Shown: piece after piece, positions 46,512 to 55,813 of the stretch
Position numbering within the stretch: the first letter of the stretch is position 1
How the letters are laid out: each line of letters begins with the position of its first letter
Source: Enterococcus sp. MMGLQ5-1
GTDB lineage: Bacteria; Bacillota; Bacilli; Lactobacillales; Streptococcaceae
Assembly: GCF_013155265.1 (NCBI RefSeq)
Contig: NZ_JABJXU010000005.1
Coordinates: 62,001 to 126,000 of the forward strand
Reading direction: 5' to 3'
DNA: 64,000 bases
Notes under the pieces: model-generated
Told to the model about the DNA's origin: nothing
What the model saw: only the letters and a program-made list of their open reading frames with translations
Database searches by the model: none
Program-made: the position numbers and the translations under genes

Positions 46512-46790
46512 TATTTCCTCCTATGTATGATTGGTTAAATTGACAAAAAAGTCAGTTTAACGCTACGTGATTACCACAACGGCTTATCAGGCGAAGCTGA
46601 TTACCGAGCTGGCGGGATATTTTTTAAAACATTTACACCTTATTTGACGGTTTAAAACGGCTTGACAATATGCTTTCGAGTTTGTGTTTTTTCAACAAGC
46701 CAACTAAGCAGCTGAAGCTGCAAGTTTCGTTTATTTCATAAAAACACAGCCTAGCGCTCACAAGTTGCCAGAGCGAGTCGTTTTGAAACC
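46512..46790. repeat. Repeat insertion inside the S10 operon (contains R2 copy 2, 46656-46783)
   Basis: 279 bp between rplB and rpsS, where the neighbouring gaps are only 3 to 25 bp. The part at 46656-46783 begins AACGGCTTGACAATATGCT and ends GTTGCCAGAGCGAGTCGTTT, matching the ends of the copy at 24805-24902. The rest holds CGGCTTATCAGGCGAAGCTG-type structured sequence. No open frame. Readthrough must occur because no terminator with a T tail is seen. Confidence 0.75.
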
Positions 46791-47624
46791 TTATTTAGCA
46801 TTACGACGACGAACGATAAGCTTGTCAGAAGCAGCTTTCTTATTACGAGTTTTATAACCAATAGCTGGTTGACCCCAAGGTGAAACGGGTGCTTTACGAC
46901 CAACTGGTGCTTTACCTTCACCACCACCGTGTGGGTGATCATTCGGGTTCATTACAGATCCACGAACTGTTGGGCGTTTGCCTAACCAACGTGAACGACC
47001 TGCTTTACCAATATTGATTAATTCATGTTGTTCATTACCAACTGTACCGATTGTTGCGCGGCAAGTTGCTAAAATCATACGAACTTCGCCAGAATTTAAT
47101 CTTACTAAGACGTATTTACCCTCTTTACCAAGAACTTGCGCTGAAGTTCCAGCAGAACGGTTTAATTGTCCACCTTTACCAGGCTTTAACTCGATATTAT
47201 GAACAGTTGTACCGACCGGGATGTTTTCTAATGGCAATGCATTACCAACTTTAATATCGGCATGCGCACCACTTTCAACAGTCATACCAACTTCTAATCC
47301 TTTAGGCGCTAAAATGTATGATTTTACACCATCTGAATAAATGATTAGAGCAATATTTGCTGAACGGTTTGGATCGTATTCAATTGTTGCAACTGATGCT
47401 ACAACGTCATCTTTATTACGTTTGAAGTCAACTAAACGATATTGACGTTTATGTCCACCACCTTGGTGACGTACAGTAATGCGACCGTTATTATTACGAC
47501 CCGCATTTTTCTTCAATGAAACTAATAATGATTTCTCAGGTGTATTAGTTGTGATTTCAGCGAAATCTGAAGAAGTCATGTTACGACGACCATTAGAGGT
47601 TGGTTTATACTTTCTGATTCCCAA
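46791..47624 (-). CDS. rplB: 50S ribosomal protein L2
   Basis: 277 aa. [40 protein letters not shown] and the C-terminal [20 protein letters not shown] (with the key histidine) are diagnostic. It is needed for subunit joining and peptidyl transfer. Confidence 0.99.
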   Translation of the reverse strand: MGIRKYKPTSNGRRNMTSSDFAEITTNTPEKSLLVSLKKNAGRNNNGRITVRHQGGGHKRQYRLVDFKRNKDDVVASVATIEYDPNRSANIALIIYSDGVKSYILAPKGLEVGMTVESGAHADIKVGNALPLENIPVGTTVHNIELKPGKGGQLNRSAGTSAQVLGKEGKYVLVRLNSGEVRMILATCRATIGTVGNEQHELINIGKAGRSRWLGKRPTVRGSVMNPNDHPHGGGEGKAPVGRKAPVSPWGQPAIGYKTRNKKAASDKLIVRRRNAK

Positions 47625-47644
47625 TGTTTTCCCTCCTAGGTTGA

Positions 47645-47935
47645 TTATTCGTTTTCAAAAATTTCGATTGGCTTAGAGTCAGTTGTTAAGGTTACAATCG
47701 CTTTACGACGTTTGTTAGTGAAGCCACTATATTTACCAACGCGTTTTGCTTTTGGTTTAACATTCATAATGTTAACCTTTGAAACCTTAACGCCATCGAA
47801 GCTTGCTTCAACAGCTTGTTTTACCAAAGTTTTGTTAGCACGAACATCTACATCAAATGTGTATTTCTTTTCGTCCATTGCTAGCATTGAAGCTTCAGTA
47901 ATAACTGGTTTTTTAATGATATCGTATAAACTCAT
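47645..47935 (-). CDS. rplW: 50S ribosomal protein L23
   Basis: 96 aa. [20 protein letters not shown] and [20 protein letters not shown] are typical. It is the docking site for trigger factor and SRP at the tunnel exit. It touches the rplD stop. Confidence 0.99.
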   Translation of the reverse strand: MSLYDIIKKPVITEASMLAMDEKKYTFDVDVRANKTLVKQAVEASFDGVKVSKVNIMNVKPKAKRVGKYSGFTNKRRKAIVTLTTDSKPIEIFENE

Positions 47936-48558
47936 TATGCAAGTACCTCCTCAATCTGAGCTACAGCATCTTTTGTAACTACTAATTTAGCAGCATTTGC
48001 GATTTCTAATACTGAAATTTCATTCGCAAAAGCAACCGAAACATTTGCAAGGTTACGAGCTGCACGAGCTGCAGTTTCGTTTCCTGATTCTAAAACAACT
48101 AAAGTTTTTTCTGAAACTTTCAAGCTATCCAATACATTTTTAAATTCTTTTGTTTTAGGTGCATCGAAAGCTAAAGCTTCAACTGCAACTACCGCTTCAT
48201 CAGCAACCTTACTTGAAAGCACTGATTTCAAAGCTAATTGACGAACTTTTTGTGGAAGTTTGTATGCATATGAACGTGGTGTTGGTCCAAAGACTACGCC
48301 ACCGCCACGCCATTGTGGTGAGCGAATAGAACCTTGACGTGCACGCCCTGTTCCTTTTTGTCTCCATGGTTTACGTCCACCGCCAGAAACTGCACTGCGA
48401 TTTTTCACTGCGTGTGTGCCTTGACGTTTTGAAGCACGTTGTGCAAGAATTACATCAAAAACAACAGTTTCATTTGGCTCAATACCAAATACTGTGTCAT
48501 TTAAGCTAATCTCACCAGCTTGCGTGCCATCTTGTTTAAATAATGCTACGTTTGCCAT
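47935..48558 (-). CDS. rplD: 50S ribosomal protein L4
   Basis: 207 aa. The tunnel loop region [20 protein letters not shown] is intact. In several bacteria L4 also represses its own S10 operon through the leader RNA; whether it does so here is unknown. Confidence 0.99.
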   Translation of the reverse strand: MANVALFKQDGTQAGEISLNDTVFGIEPNETVVFDVILAQRASKRQGTHAVKNRSAVSGGGRKPWRQKGTGRARQGSIRSPQWRGGGVVFGPTPRSYAYKLPQKVRQLALKSVLSSKVADEAVVAVEALAFDAPKTKEFKNVLDSLKVSEKTLVVLESGNETAARAARNLANVSVAFANEISVLEIANAAKLVVTKDAVAQIEEVLA

Positions 48559-48582
48559 TCCTTAAAGTCCCCTCCTTCTGAA

Positions 48583-49209
48583 TTATTTTGCAGCCTTAAC
48601 TGCAGATTTAATTGTGATTAATGATTTTTTAGCACCAGGTACATTACCTTTAACTAAAATCACATTGCGTTCCGCATCAACCTTAGCAATTTCTAAGTTT
48701 TGAATAGTTACGCGGTTGCCACCCATGCGTCCTGCAAGGTGTTTATTTTTAAATACACGGTTCGGTGCAACTGGACCCATTGAACCAGGACGACGGTGAT
48801 AACGAGAACCGTGAGACATTGGCCCACGAGATTGTCCATGACGTTTAATAACCCCTTGGAAACCTTTTCCTTTAGTCGTACCTGTAACATCAACTACATC
48901 TCCTGCTTCGAAGATATCTACTTTAATTTCTGTACCAACTTCTAAGCCTTCAATGTTTTTGAATTCACGTATGAAGCGCTTAGGAGCCGTGTTTGCTTTT
49001 GCAACATGACCTTTCGCTGGTTTGTTAGACAAAACTTCACGTTTATCTTGATAGCCAACTTGCACTGCTTCATAGCCATCATTTTCAACGGTTTTAACTT
49101 GTAAAACAACGTTTGGCGTTGCTTCAATTACAGTTACTGGAATTAATTCGCCAGATTCAGTAAAGATTTGAGTCATTCCAACTTTTTTCCCTAAGATTCC
49201 TTTGGTCAT
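48583..49209 (-). CDS. rplC: 50S ribosomal protein L3
   Basis: 208 aa. [20 protein letters not shown] and [20 protein letters not shown] are diagnostic. An early-assembly protein near the peptidyl-transferase centre. Confidence 0.99.
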   Translation of the reverse strand: MTKGILGKKVGMTQIFTESGELIPVTVIEATPNVVLQVKTVENDGYEAVQVGYQDKREVLSNKPAKGHVAKANTAPKRFIREFKNIEGLEVGTEIKVDIFEAGDVVDVTGTTKGKGFQGVIKRHGQSRGPMSHGSRYHRRPGSMGPVAPNRVFKNKHLAGRMGGNRVTIQNLEIAKVDAERNVILVKGNVPGAKKSLITIKSAVKAAK

Positions 49210-49227
49210 AAGTACACCTCTTTCCTA

Positions 49228-49536
49228 TTATAATTTGATTTCAATGTTAACACCTGATGGTAAGTCTAGTTTCATCAATGCATCAACTGTTTTTTGTGTT
49301 GGCTCTAAAATATCAACCAAACGTTTGTGTGTGCGGATTTCAAATTGCTCACGAGAATCCTTATACTTGTGTGTCGCACGGATAACGGTATAAAGGCTAC
49401 GATCTGTTGGAAGTGGAATTGGACCACTCACAGAAGCTCCTGTACGTTTTGCCGTTTCAACGATTTTTTCCGCTGCTTGATCTAAGATACGGTGTTCGTA
49501 TGCTTTTAATCTAATGCGGATTTTTTTGTTTGCCAT
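49228..49536 (-). CDS. rpsJ: 30S ribosomal protein S10
   Basis: 102 aa, first gene of the S10 operon. [20 protein letters not shown] and [20 protein letters not shown] are typical. S10 also works with NusB in antitermination. AGGAGG precedes the ATG at 49536. Confidence 0.99.
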   Translation of the reverse strand: MANKKIRIRLKAYEHRILDQAAEKIVETAKRTGASVSGPIPLPTDRSLYTVIRATHKYKDSREQFEIRTHKRLVDILEPTQKTVDALMKLDLPSGVNIEIKL

Positions 49537-49700
49537 CTTTGTTCCTCCTGTCGTCTATTTTGTAAATAGGCATAGCTTAGCAAGAAAACCGTCACGCGAA
49601 TGCGTGGCAATGCATTCGGGCGTGTCGCAACCTCTTGCCTCATCGCCGAACTACCAAAATGTTGATAATTCAATGTTGTACTCCTACATTGAAACAACAC
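49537..49700 (-). promoter_or_regulatory. Structured 5' leader of the S10 operon
   Basis: About 165 nt from the predicted start of transcription to rpsJ. Stems on the minus strand: TTCAATGT / ACATTGAA; GCAAGA / TCTTGC enclosing CACGC-cc-GAATGC, an 8-nt loop, then GCATTC-GCGTG. The long two-part stem with outer closure looks like a ribosomal-protein binding leader rather than a plain spacer. Confidence 0.6.
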
Positions 49701-49707
49701 CTTTGAT

Positions 49708-49736
49708 ATCATAACAGTTTCTATGCTTCATTGCAA
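49708..49736 (-). promoter_or_regulatory. S10 operon promoter
   Basis: On the minus strand TTGCAA (49731-49736), 17 bp and TATGAT (49708-49713). It is a near-consensus vegetative promoter upstream of the structured rpsJ leader. Confidence 0.8.
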
Positions 49737-49980
49737 GAAAAAAATAGTAATTAAACGACTTTTTTCAGAGTTTAACTTTATTTTAGAATTTAATTTCATT
49801 TTTTACTTGGTTTTTAACCTAAATTTTCAGTTCTAAAATACGATCACCTACAGTTAATCCCTTATTTAACAGTATTTTATATAGCAACTATATCTAGCGT
49901 ATCTTTTTGCTATCTCTATTGAATCAACCAACTCTAATCAAGATGGAATTATGATAAAATAGACTCAGTAAAAACTATAG

Positions 49981-50535
49981 ATGAAAGGACGGTCAGAAAT
50001 TATAAGAAATTTACCTAATTTATTAACCAGCCTCAGGATATTATTTGCCGCTTCTTTATTAGCAATAAGACCATTTTCAATTGAATTTTACCTTATTTAC
50101 GCTCTATGCGGACTCAGCGACGTACTTGATGGACTAATCGCTAGAAGGTTTAATTACCTTTCAAGGTTTGGACAAATATTTGACAGTATCGCCGATTTAT
50201 TCTTTATTGTTATCTCTCTAGTGCGAATCGTGCCTGTTATCAAACCGAGCCCACTAATTATTTATTGGATTTGTATAATCACGATGATCCGTTTACTTTC
50301 TATTATAATAGGCTTCATCAGATATCAGCAGCTCGCTTTTTTGCATACACTTTCAAATAAATTCACTGGTTTGATTGTATTCTTTTTTCCATTTTTGATA
50401 ATTTATTTCAATATCAACACGATTGGAATAATAGTCTGTATCATTGCAACATTTTCAGCGCTGGAAGAATTAGTAATTAACTCATTTTCTAAAAAATTAC
50501 AGCGAGATCTTAAATCGATTTTTCACATCAAATAA
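49981..50535 (+). CDS. CDP-alcohol phosphatidyltransferase family membrane protein
   Basis: 184 aa, about five membrane helices. The catalytic signature D-G-x2-A-R-x8-G-x3-D-x3-D is complete in DVLDGLIARRFNYLSRFGQI followed by FDSIADL. Such enzymes transfer a phosphatidyl group from CDP-diacylglycerol to glycerol phosphate or other alcohols. It resembles PgsA but is not the canonical housekeeping form, so the acceptor is unclear. The start is odd: the ATG at 49981 has no binding site before it, while AAAGGA lies just after it, before an in-frame ATT at 49999. Confidence 0.85.
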   Translation: MKGRSEIIRNLPNLLTSLRILFAASLLAIRPFSIEFYLIYALCGLSDVLDGLIARRFNYLSRFGQIFDSIADLFFIVISLVRIVPVIKPSPLIIYWICIITMIRLLSIIIGFIRYQQLAFLHTLSNKFTGLIVFFFPFLIIYFNINTIGIIVCIIATFSALEELVINSFSKKLQRDLKSIFHIK

Positions 50536-50540
50536 AAAAA

Positions 50541-51096
50541 GAGTTGGAACAAAAGTCCTGACCCCATCATATTGTTCGTAATTTGCTGGCTAAATTGCCT
50601 AAAAAGCATAAACGGCTCGTTCTGAAAGTTGAGTATCAGACTAAAAAATAATAAAGGCGCTCTTTGCCATGACGACTTACTCTCCTCAAATTTCAGAATG
50701 AAATTTGAGGCAGTTAGTCGGCAAGATATGCAATTGAGCTTACTTTTATAAGCGGACCAAGATGCGCTTTAAAAGTTTAGTTCAATTGTTGCCACGAATT
50801 GTTTTCAGCTTGTGCCGATACTTTCAAGCCGTTGAAGCTAAATTTCTCGCTCGGGCGAAGTACGCCCAAGTAAATAAACGTGAAATTAGCTTGTTTGATA
50901 GTCTTTCTCTCTCGAAGCTGCTCAAATAGACATATTATGCGGTCAGTTAGAAAACGTCTGACTGAATAAACAAAGGAGTTGTCTATTTTTCACAATTTTA
51001 ATCAGAGAGCGTAAACAACTTGGTTTACGCTTTTTTGGGCGAGGTAATTTAGCACGTTTTTTTACGTCGCTAAACGCCTTTGGTCCCATCTCCTTT
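50541..51096. repeat. Structured intergenic repeat region (R1 copy 2)
   Basis: It begins GTTGGAACAAAAGTCCTGACC and ends AAACGCCTTTGGTCCCATC, the R1 ends, but is expanded to about 555 bp. Internal hairpins include CCTCAAATTTC / GAAATTTGAGG (near 50686-50712), GGGCG / CGCCC (near 50854) and GCGTAAAC / GTTTACGC (51009-51030). TTCAAGCCGTTGAAGCTA near 50830 is shared in inverted form with 24796-24810. No coding frame is convincing. Confidence 0.6.
51009..51036 (+). terminator. Plus-strand intrinsic terminator
   Basis: GCGTAAAC-AACTTG-GTTTACGC with six Ts after it. It could end transcripts from the phosphatidyltransferase gene or from a non-coding RNA in the repeat region. Confidence 0.75.
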
Positions 51097-51104
51097 AATA
51101 GCTA

Positions 51105-51485
51105 TTATTTTGAGCTTAAGATGCTACAATTGACAAAGCTGACAACCAATAATATAAATAATAAAATCGAATCAGTTGTCTGCCCAACGGTATACCAGTC
51201 ATAAATAAACGACGCAACCAATGCGATACAAATCAATGAAATTGCACCAAATATTAAATTCCAGAGTCGATACAAGACCGCCCCTAGAACACTTACAACA
51301 ACTGCAATAATTATCACATCACGTAAATTACTGGTACTAACCGAATCTAGCATAACATTTACTTTTTGACTCCAACCTCTGATTAAACCAGCAACAAATT
51401 GATTATTAGCAAGCATCCGCCACATCAAATAAAGCAGGACTGAGCAATTCGTAAAAAAAACAAATTTCATTTTGCCATTTGCCAC
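51105..51485 (-). CDS. Hypothetical membrane protein
   Basis: 126 aa with about three to four hydrophobic segments (10-28, 56-72, 75-95, 103-122). The first part carries GWSQKVNVMLDSVSTSNLRD between membrane spans. The family is not recognised. It is separated by 15 bp from the Sir2 gene and probably co-transcribed. Confidence 0.6.
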   Translation of the reverse strand: MANGKMKFVFFTNCSVLLYLMWRMLANNQFVAGLIRGWSQKVNVMLDSVSTSNLRDVIIIAVVVSVLGAVLYRLWNLIFGAISLICIALVASFIYDWYTVGQTTDSILLFILLVVSFVNCSILSSK

Positions 51486-51500
51486 ACGTTCACCTCCCTT

Positions 51501-52208
51501 TTATAGTTCTATCATGATATCCTTCGCATTACCAATATAAGCCAAATGCTCGAAGGGCAATTCAACTTGTTGTTCATTAATCACAATAAATTGCGTATTC
51601 GGCTTAGCTGCATTAGCTAAACTAGCAAAAGGATAGACAACAAAGCTTGTACCTAAAACAACTACCGTCGTCGCATTTTGCATGAGCCTCATTGCAGAAT
51701 CAACAACTCCTTGTTTTATCCCTTCCCCATATAATACAATATCAGGGCGCAGCTGACCATCGCATTTTTGATGAATAGCCGACTCTAGATAGACTTGATA
51801 CGGAACCGTTGCACCACATTTTCGACAATAAACATTGTAAAGTGAACCATGGAAAGCAATAACCTTTTTTGCACCAGCCTGTTGATGCAACCCATCAATA
51901 TTTTGCGTGATAATGGCACTGTTTTGGTGCCGCTCAATCAAGGCCAGCTTTTTATGAATCAAATTCGGCTTAGCATCCGGATAATACATCATTTTCATAA
52001 ATCGATAAAACTTAGCCGGCTCATTTATCATCGCTTCGTGCGATAGTAAATATTCAGGTCGTTCCTTAAATTGACTATAAATACCATTTTTAGAACGATA
52101 ATCAGGAATTCCTGAGAGCGTCGATACACCTGCCCCTGTCAAGAAAACAAGATTTTCTGCGGATTTTATTTCATTAACAATCCTTTCCTTATTATTCAAG
52201 ATTATCAT
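51501..52208 (-). CDS. Sir2-family NAD-dependent protein deacylase
   Basis: 235 aa from the ATG at 52208 after GAGGGG; a TTG one codon earlier is possible. GAGVSTLSGIPDYRS, ITQNIDGLHQQAG and FHGSLYNVYCRKCG show the NAD and catalytic histidine elements. The zinc site looks altered: CRKC is present, but the second pair reads HQKCDG instead of C-x2-C, so one ligand may be a histidine or lost. Removes acyl groups from lysines. Confidence 0.92.
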   Translation of the reverse strand: MIILNNKERIVNEIKSAENLVFLTGAGVSTLSGIPDYRSKNGIYSQFKERPEYLLSHEAMINEPAKFYRFMKMMYYPDAKPNLIHKKLALIERHQNSAIITQNIDGLHQQAGAKKVIAFHGSLYNVYCRKCGATVPYQVYLESAIHQKCDGQLRPDIVLYGEGIKQGVVDSAMRLMQNATTVVVLGTSFVVYPFASLANAAKPNTQFIVINEQQVELPFEHLAYIGNAKDIMIEL

Positions 52209-52237
52209 CAACCCCTCAATTTAATGTCATAGCGCAA

Positions 52238-53629
52238 TCATTCACGTAGCGCTAAATTACGCTGCCTTGCCAATTCAGACTTGATTTTTGCTTCTGGGGC
52301 AAATTTTTCAGTCCAACCATCCGGCTTTAAAATTTTTCCCGTGACTTCATCATAATGCGCTTTACCATCATCCCAAAGCTTGCCCATATTAGCCTCATGA
52401 ACATACTCAAAAATTTGGTGTGGATCAACACCCATCAAAACAAAGCTACCATAGGTAAAGTATAGCAAATCAATCAAAGCATCAGCCTCATCTGTTAAGA
52501 CATCTTCAACAGTTGCCTGCTTTTGCTCAACCTTTCGCTTAGCTTTATCAATTGCTTGGTGTAATTTTTCAATCTGACTCTCAAACACTTCAGGCTGGTT
52601 GTCACTCGCTGCATATAAAAACTCAACCAATTCTTCAACCTTGAAATCTGCTCGATAGCCCGCTTGTTCTGCCGAAAAGGGCTTGGGAATTTCTTGGGAA
52701 TTTTCATCAAACTTTAAATGGAATTCCTTCACCTTATTAAAATAAGGATCCTTACTATAGAAAACAGGGAGCAAATTAAATGAAATCAAATCATAATTTT
52801 TAAGCGCAATTGCAATACCATCCTTTTCGTTGGATTGCGTTACAAAATCAGCAATCGCTTTAACTTCGACTTCCGCATTTCCCATTGCCACACCAATGCC
52901 AGCCCCAGCAATCATTTCGATATCATTCAACGAATCGCCAAATACCATTGTTTCCTCAATCGAAAAACCAAAATACTTACCGGCATATTCGATTCCCTTC
53001 AGCTTTGAACCACCCTTTGGAATAATATCAACCGAATAGGAATTACTCCGCGTAAACGTACACTCTGGAAATTCCTTTTCAAACCTTGACTGCTCACCAC
53101 GCGTTGCCACCATCGTCACCTGATAAATAGCCTCGCGTAGCACTGGATTATCCTGATAATCCTTCGTCTTTATACTGCGAACCACCTTTTGGAAGCCTGT
53201 TTTTAATCCCTTAGAAAAACTAGACGGCACATAGTTATGCAATAATCTTGCAATATTTGAACCACCAAAAGCAATCAAGCGGCTGCCAACCATTTCAGAA
53301 GCCGTGCCAAAGGTCATTTCACGTCGATTTGCCGAAGCAAATTCCGCTAGATGAAGAATTGGTTGTTTGCTGAACGGCTTCGCACTTATCACTCGATCAC
53401 GACTAATTACATATTGTCCATTATAGGTTACCGCAACATCCAAGGTGAGATTTTCCATCAATTCCTGAACATAAATCGGTGAACGTCCTGTCGCCAAGCC
53501 AACCAAGATGCCTTGAGATTGCATTTCTCGAATTGCCTTTTTAGTGCTTTCAAGCACCTTAGAATTTTTATTCAGCAAAGTGCCATCAATATCAAAAAAA
53601 ACCGCTTTAATCATTTTAGTTATATTCAT
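52238..53629 (-). CDS. HAD-IIB (Cof-type) hydrolase fused to a MazG-like domain
   Basis: 463 aa. Residues 6-270 are a Cof-type HAD phosphatase: FFDIDGTLL (motif I), LATGRSP (motif II) and MVFGDSLNDIEMI (motif IV). Residues ~300-463 form a separate helical domain with the EExxE...DxxxD-like MazG/phosphoribosyl-ATP pyrophosphohydrolase pattern (TDEADALIDLLYFTYGSFVL). The fusion suggests house-cleaning of phosphorylated metabolites or nucleotides. Start uncertain: the ATG at 53629 is two bases from AGGGG, while that at 53614 is 16 bases away. Confidence 0.85.
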   Translation of the reverse strand: MNITKMIKAVFFDIDGTLLNKNSKVLESTKKAIREMQSQGILVGLATGRSPIYVQELMENLTLDVAVTYNGQYVISRDRVISAKPFSKQPILHLAEFASANRREMTFGTASEMVGSRLIAFGGSNIARLLHNYVPSSFSKGLKTGFQKVVRSIKTKDYQDNPVLREAIYQVTMVATRGEQSRFEKEFPECTFTRSNSYSVDIIPKGGSKLKGIEYAGKYFGFSIEETMVFGDSLNDIEMIAGAGIGVAMGNAEVEVKAIADFVTQSNEKDGIAIALKNYDLISFNLLPVFYSKDPYFNKVKEFHLKFDENSQEIPKPFSAEQAGYRADFKVEELVEFLYAASDNQPEVFESQIEKLHQAIDKAKRKVEQKQATVEDVLTDEADALIDLLYFTYGSFVLMGVDPHQIFEYVHEANMGKLWDDGKAHYDEVTGKILKPDGWTEKFAPEAKIKSELARQRNLALRE

Positions 53630-53659
53630 TCCCCTCTAAATCAACAAAATCAGATACTC

Positions 53660-54271
53660 TTAATCAATAATCGCTTCGCCAGCCGACAGCCAAACCTGAT
53701 GGCAACGTTCGATTTGCCAAGCTGTATTTCTGACCAACGATAAATCTGGCAAATTATTAATCGGAAAATATTGCGCAGCAACAGTTTCAGCATTCAATGT
53801 AAATTGACCACCTTTAGCAGCACAAGCAAAAAACATTTTATAATATTGCTGACCCTGCAGTTGATGACTATTGCTGTCAAAGATAGCTAGCAAGCGCAAT
53901 ACCTCTCCTTCTAAACCAGACTCTTCTTTTAACTCCTTTAAAACATTTTCCTTCGGACTTGTCCCAACCTCAGCATAGCCACCTGGCAACGACCATTTGC
54001 CATCAATCGCCGACTGAACTAATAAAATACGATTTTCTCTGACCACAACTGCTCGAACATCAATCAGCGGCGTTGGATACCAAGCGGTCGGTCTTAAAAA
54101 ATTATCTACTTCTCCAAGCGATAAGCCACTCTGTTCAACCAATAATTCAGCCAAAAGCTGTTTAAATTCATGGTAACGAGCTTGATCAAAGGAATCATGA
54201 CCGTAAATCAAGCCCGCATTTACAATGGCGTTCATTCGTTGAAGCATTTTTGCAACCTCTTGCTGTTCCAT
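53660..54271 (-). CDS. Nudix hydrolase with N-terminal Nudix_N domain
   Basis: 203 aa. The N-terminal ~65 residues are helical, as in the ADP-sugar or nucleoside-diphosphate Nudix group of Firmicutes. The Nudix box is GGYAEVGTSPKENVLKELKE followed by ESG, where the usual R of REUxEE is K. Hydrolyses a nucleoside diphosphate linked to another moiety; the substrate is not evident. AGAGGT precedes the ATG. Confidence 0.9.
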   Translation of the reverse strand: MEQQEVAKMLQRMNAIVNAGLIYGHDSFDQARYHEFKQLLAELLVEQSGLSLGEVDNFLRPTAWYPTPLIDVRAVVVRENRILLVQSAIDGKWSLPGGYAEVGTSPKENVLKELKEESGLEGEVLRLLAIFDSNSHQLQGQQYYKMFFACAAKGGQFTLNAETVAAQYFPINNLPDLSLVRNTAWQIERCHQVWLSAGEAIID

Positions 54272-54702
54272 ATTCTAATACCTCTTTCAATCCGATAACC
54301 ATTATTGTAAGCTGCCAATCTTTGAAAAACTAATACTATCTCCTAATTCACCATTATAAACCACTATTCTTATTTTAAGATTAATATTTATTTTAAAATT
54401 TATACTTTATTCTATTTTTTATTACAATTTTTTTAGAAAAGGAGAAAACGACAAAATTCAGAGCGCTAAGGTCTACCACATACTTATCAAGCCTCACCAG
54501 CGACAACTCTACGCTAGCTCTTAACAAAAAAATTACACTTAAATAGCATTAAATTGATTTCCTCACCATTTCAAGTTTTATTATAAAGCTTAAAATAAAA
54601 AACTTATATTTATTCAAAAAAAAATAAAATTAATACAACTATTAAGCATTTCTTCTGATAAAATAATAAGAATATCTTTATTTGTGAGTTAGGAGCTAAA
54701 AA
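54272..54702. other. AT-rich intergenic region before azlC
   Basis: About 430 bp between divergent genes. A TAAAAT-type -10 candidate lies near 54657. No open frame, strong hairpin or copy of the dispersed repeats was seen. Confidence 0.5.
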
Positions 54703-55413
54703 ATGGAAAATGCAAAAAATCAGAAATCAGAAATCAAGGCAGCGTTTTTAGCCGCATTTCCAGATACCATCCCTATTTTAACTGGATTCCTCGGTTTGGG
54801 AATGGCATTCGGAATACTGATGCAAACCAAGGGGTACGGGCCTATTTGGTCAGTCTTAATGAGTGCAATCGCCTTTTGCGGTAGCATGCAATTCGTAGCA
54901 ATTACCCTATTAACAACTACCTTTAATCCAATTCAAGCTTTTCTCTTAAGCCTCATGGTCAATGCACGCCATCTATTTTATGGTATTTCAATGCTAAATA
55001 AATATAAAGGTATTGGAAAAATGCGATTTTTTTTGATTTTTACACTCTGTGATGAAACCTTTTCTTTAGTTTCAAGCTTAGAGCCACCAAAACAGGTAAA
55101 TCGAAAATATTATTACTTTGCCATTTCCTTTTTGGACTATCTATACTGGATAATCGGTAGCTTACTTGGCGGTATTTTCGGCGGATTAATCTCATTTAAT
55201 ACTGACGGGCTTGATTTTATCTTAACTGCATTGTTCGTAGTCCTATTTTTAGAACAATGGAAAACCAGAAATAATCGAATCCCAGCCATAATCGGACTTA
55301 TGGCAACAATTATCAGCAGATTGATTTTTGGCGCCTCTAATCTAGTAATTCCAGCAATGATTATCATTATATTAGCTTTAATTGGAGGTAGAAAACGGCA
55401 TGTACTTAACTAA
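54703..55413 (+). CDS. azlC: Branched-chain amino acid exporter subunit AzlC
   Basis: 236 aa. FPDTIPILTGFLGLGMAFGI and NARHLFYGISM are AzlC signatures; about seven to eight membrane helices. With AzlD it exports branched-chain amino acids. AGGAGC precedes the ATG. It overlaps azlD by 14 bp. Confidence 0.95.
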   Translation: MENAKNQKSEIKAAFLAAFPDTIPILTGFLGLGMAFGILMQTKGYGPIWSVLMSAIAFCGSMQFVAITLLTTTFNPIQAFLLSLMVNARHLFYGISMLNKYKGIGKMRFFLIFTLCDETFSLVSSLEPPKQVNRKYYYFAISFLDYLYWIIGSLLGGIFGGLISFNTDGLDFILTALFVVLFLEQWKTRNNRIPAIIGLMATIISRLIFGASNLVIPAMIIIILALIGGRKRHVLN

Positions 55414-55735
55414 TCTTCAAACAATCGGTATTATTTTAGCAATTGCAGCAGGTACAATGATTACTAGGTTTCTGCCATTTATACTTTTTCCAGAAAATAA
55501 AGAAACCCCTAAAATCGTTACCTATCTTGGTATTGTACTGCCTCCAGCAATGATGGGTTTATTAGTAATTTATTGTCTTAGAAACACTAATCTCTTCTCA
55601 AATGCGCATGGATTGCCTGAAATATTAGCAATTCTTGTCATTATTTTACTCCATCACTACAAAAATAATGTACTGTTAAGTATCGCTGGCGGAACTTTAA
55701 CTTATATGTTTTTAATTCAAATGATTTTTAATTAA
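55400..55735 (+). CDS. azlD: Branched-chain amino acid exporter subunit AzlD
   Basis: 111 aa from the ATG at 55400, with GGAGG inside the azlC end; the earlier TTG at 55382 precedes that site and is not used. Four membrane helices, with GTMITRFLPFILFPENKETP and LGIVLPPAMMGLLVIY typical of AzlD. Obligate partner of AzlC. Confidence 0.93.
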   Translation: MYLTNLQTIGIILAIAAGTMITRFLPFILFPENKETPKIVTYLGIVLPPAMMGLLVIYCLRNTNLFSNAHGLPEILAILVIILLHHYKNNVLLSIAGGTLTYMFLIQMIFN

Positions 55736-55813
55736 ATATTTGCAAAAATTCTAATATTGATTTCAAATTATTTGCTAGAATAGATATTAGATTTATAAAC
55801 GAGGGAGGTTCTA

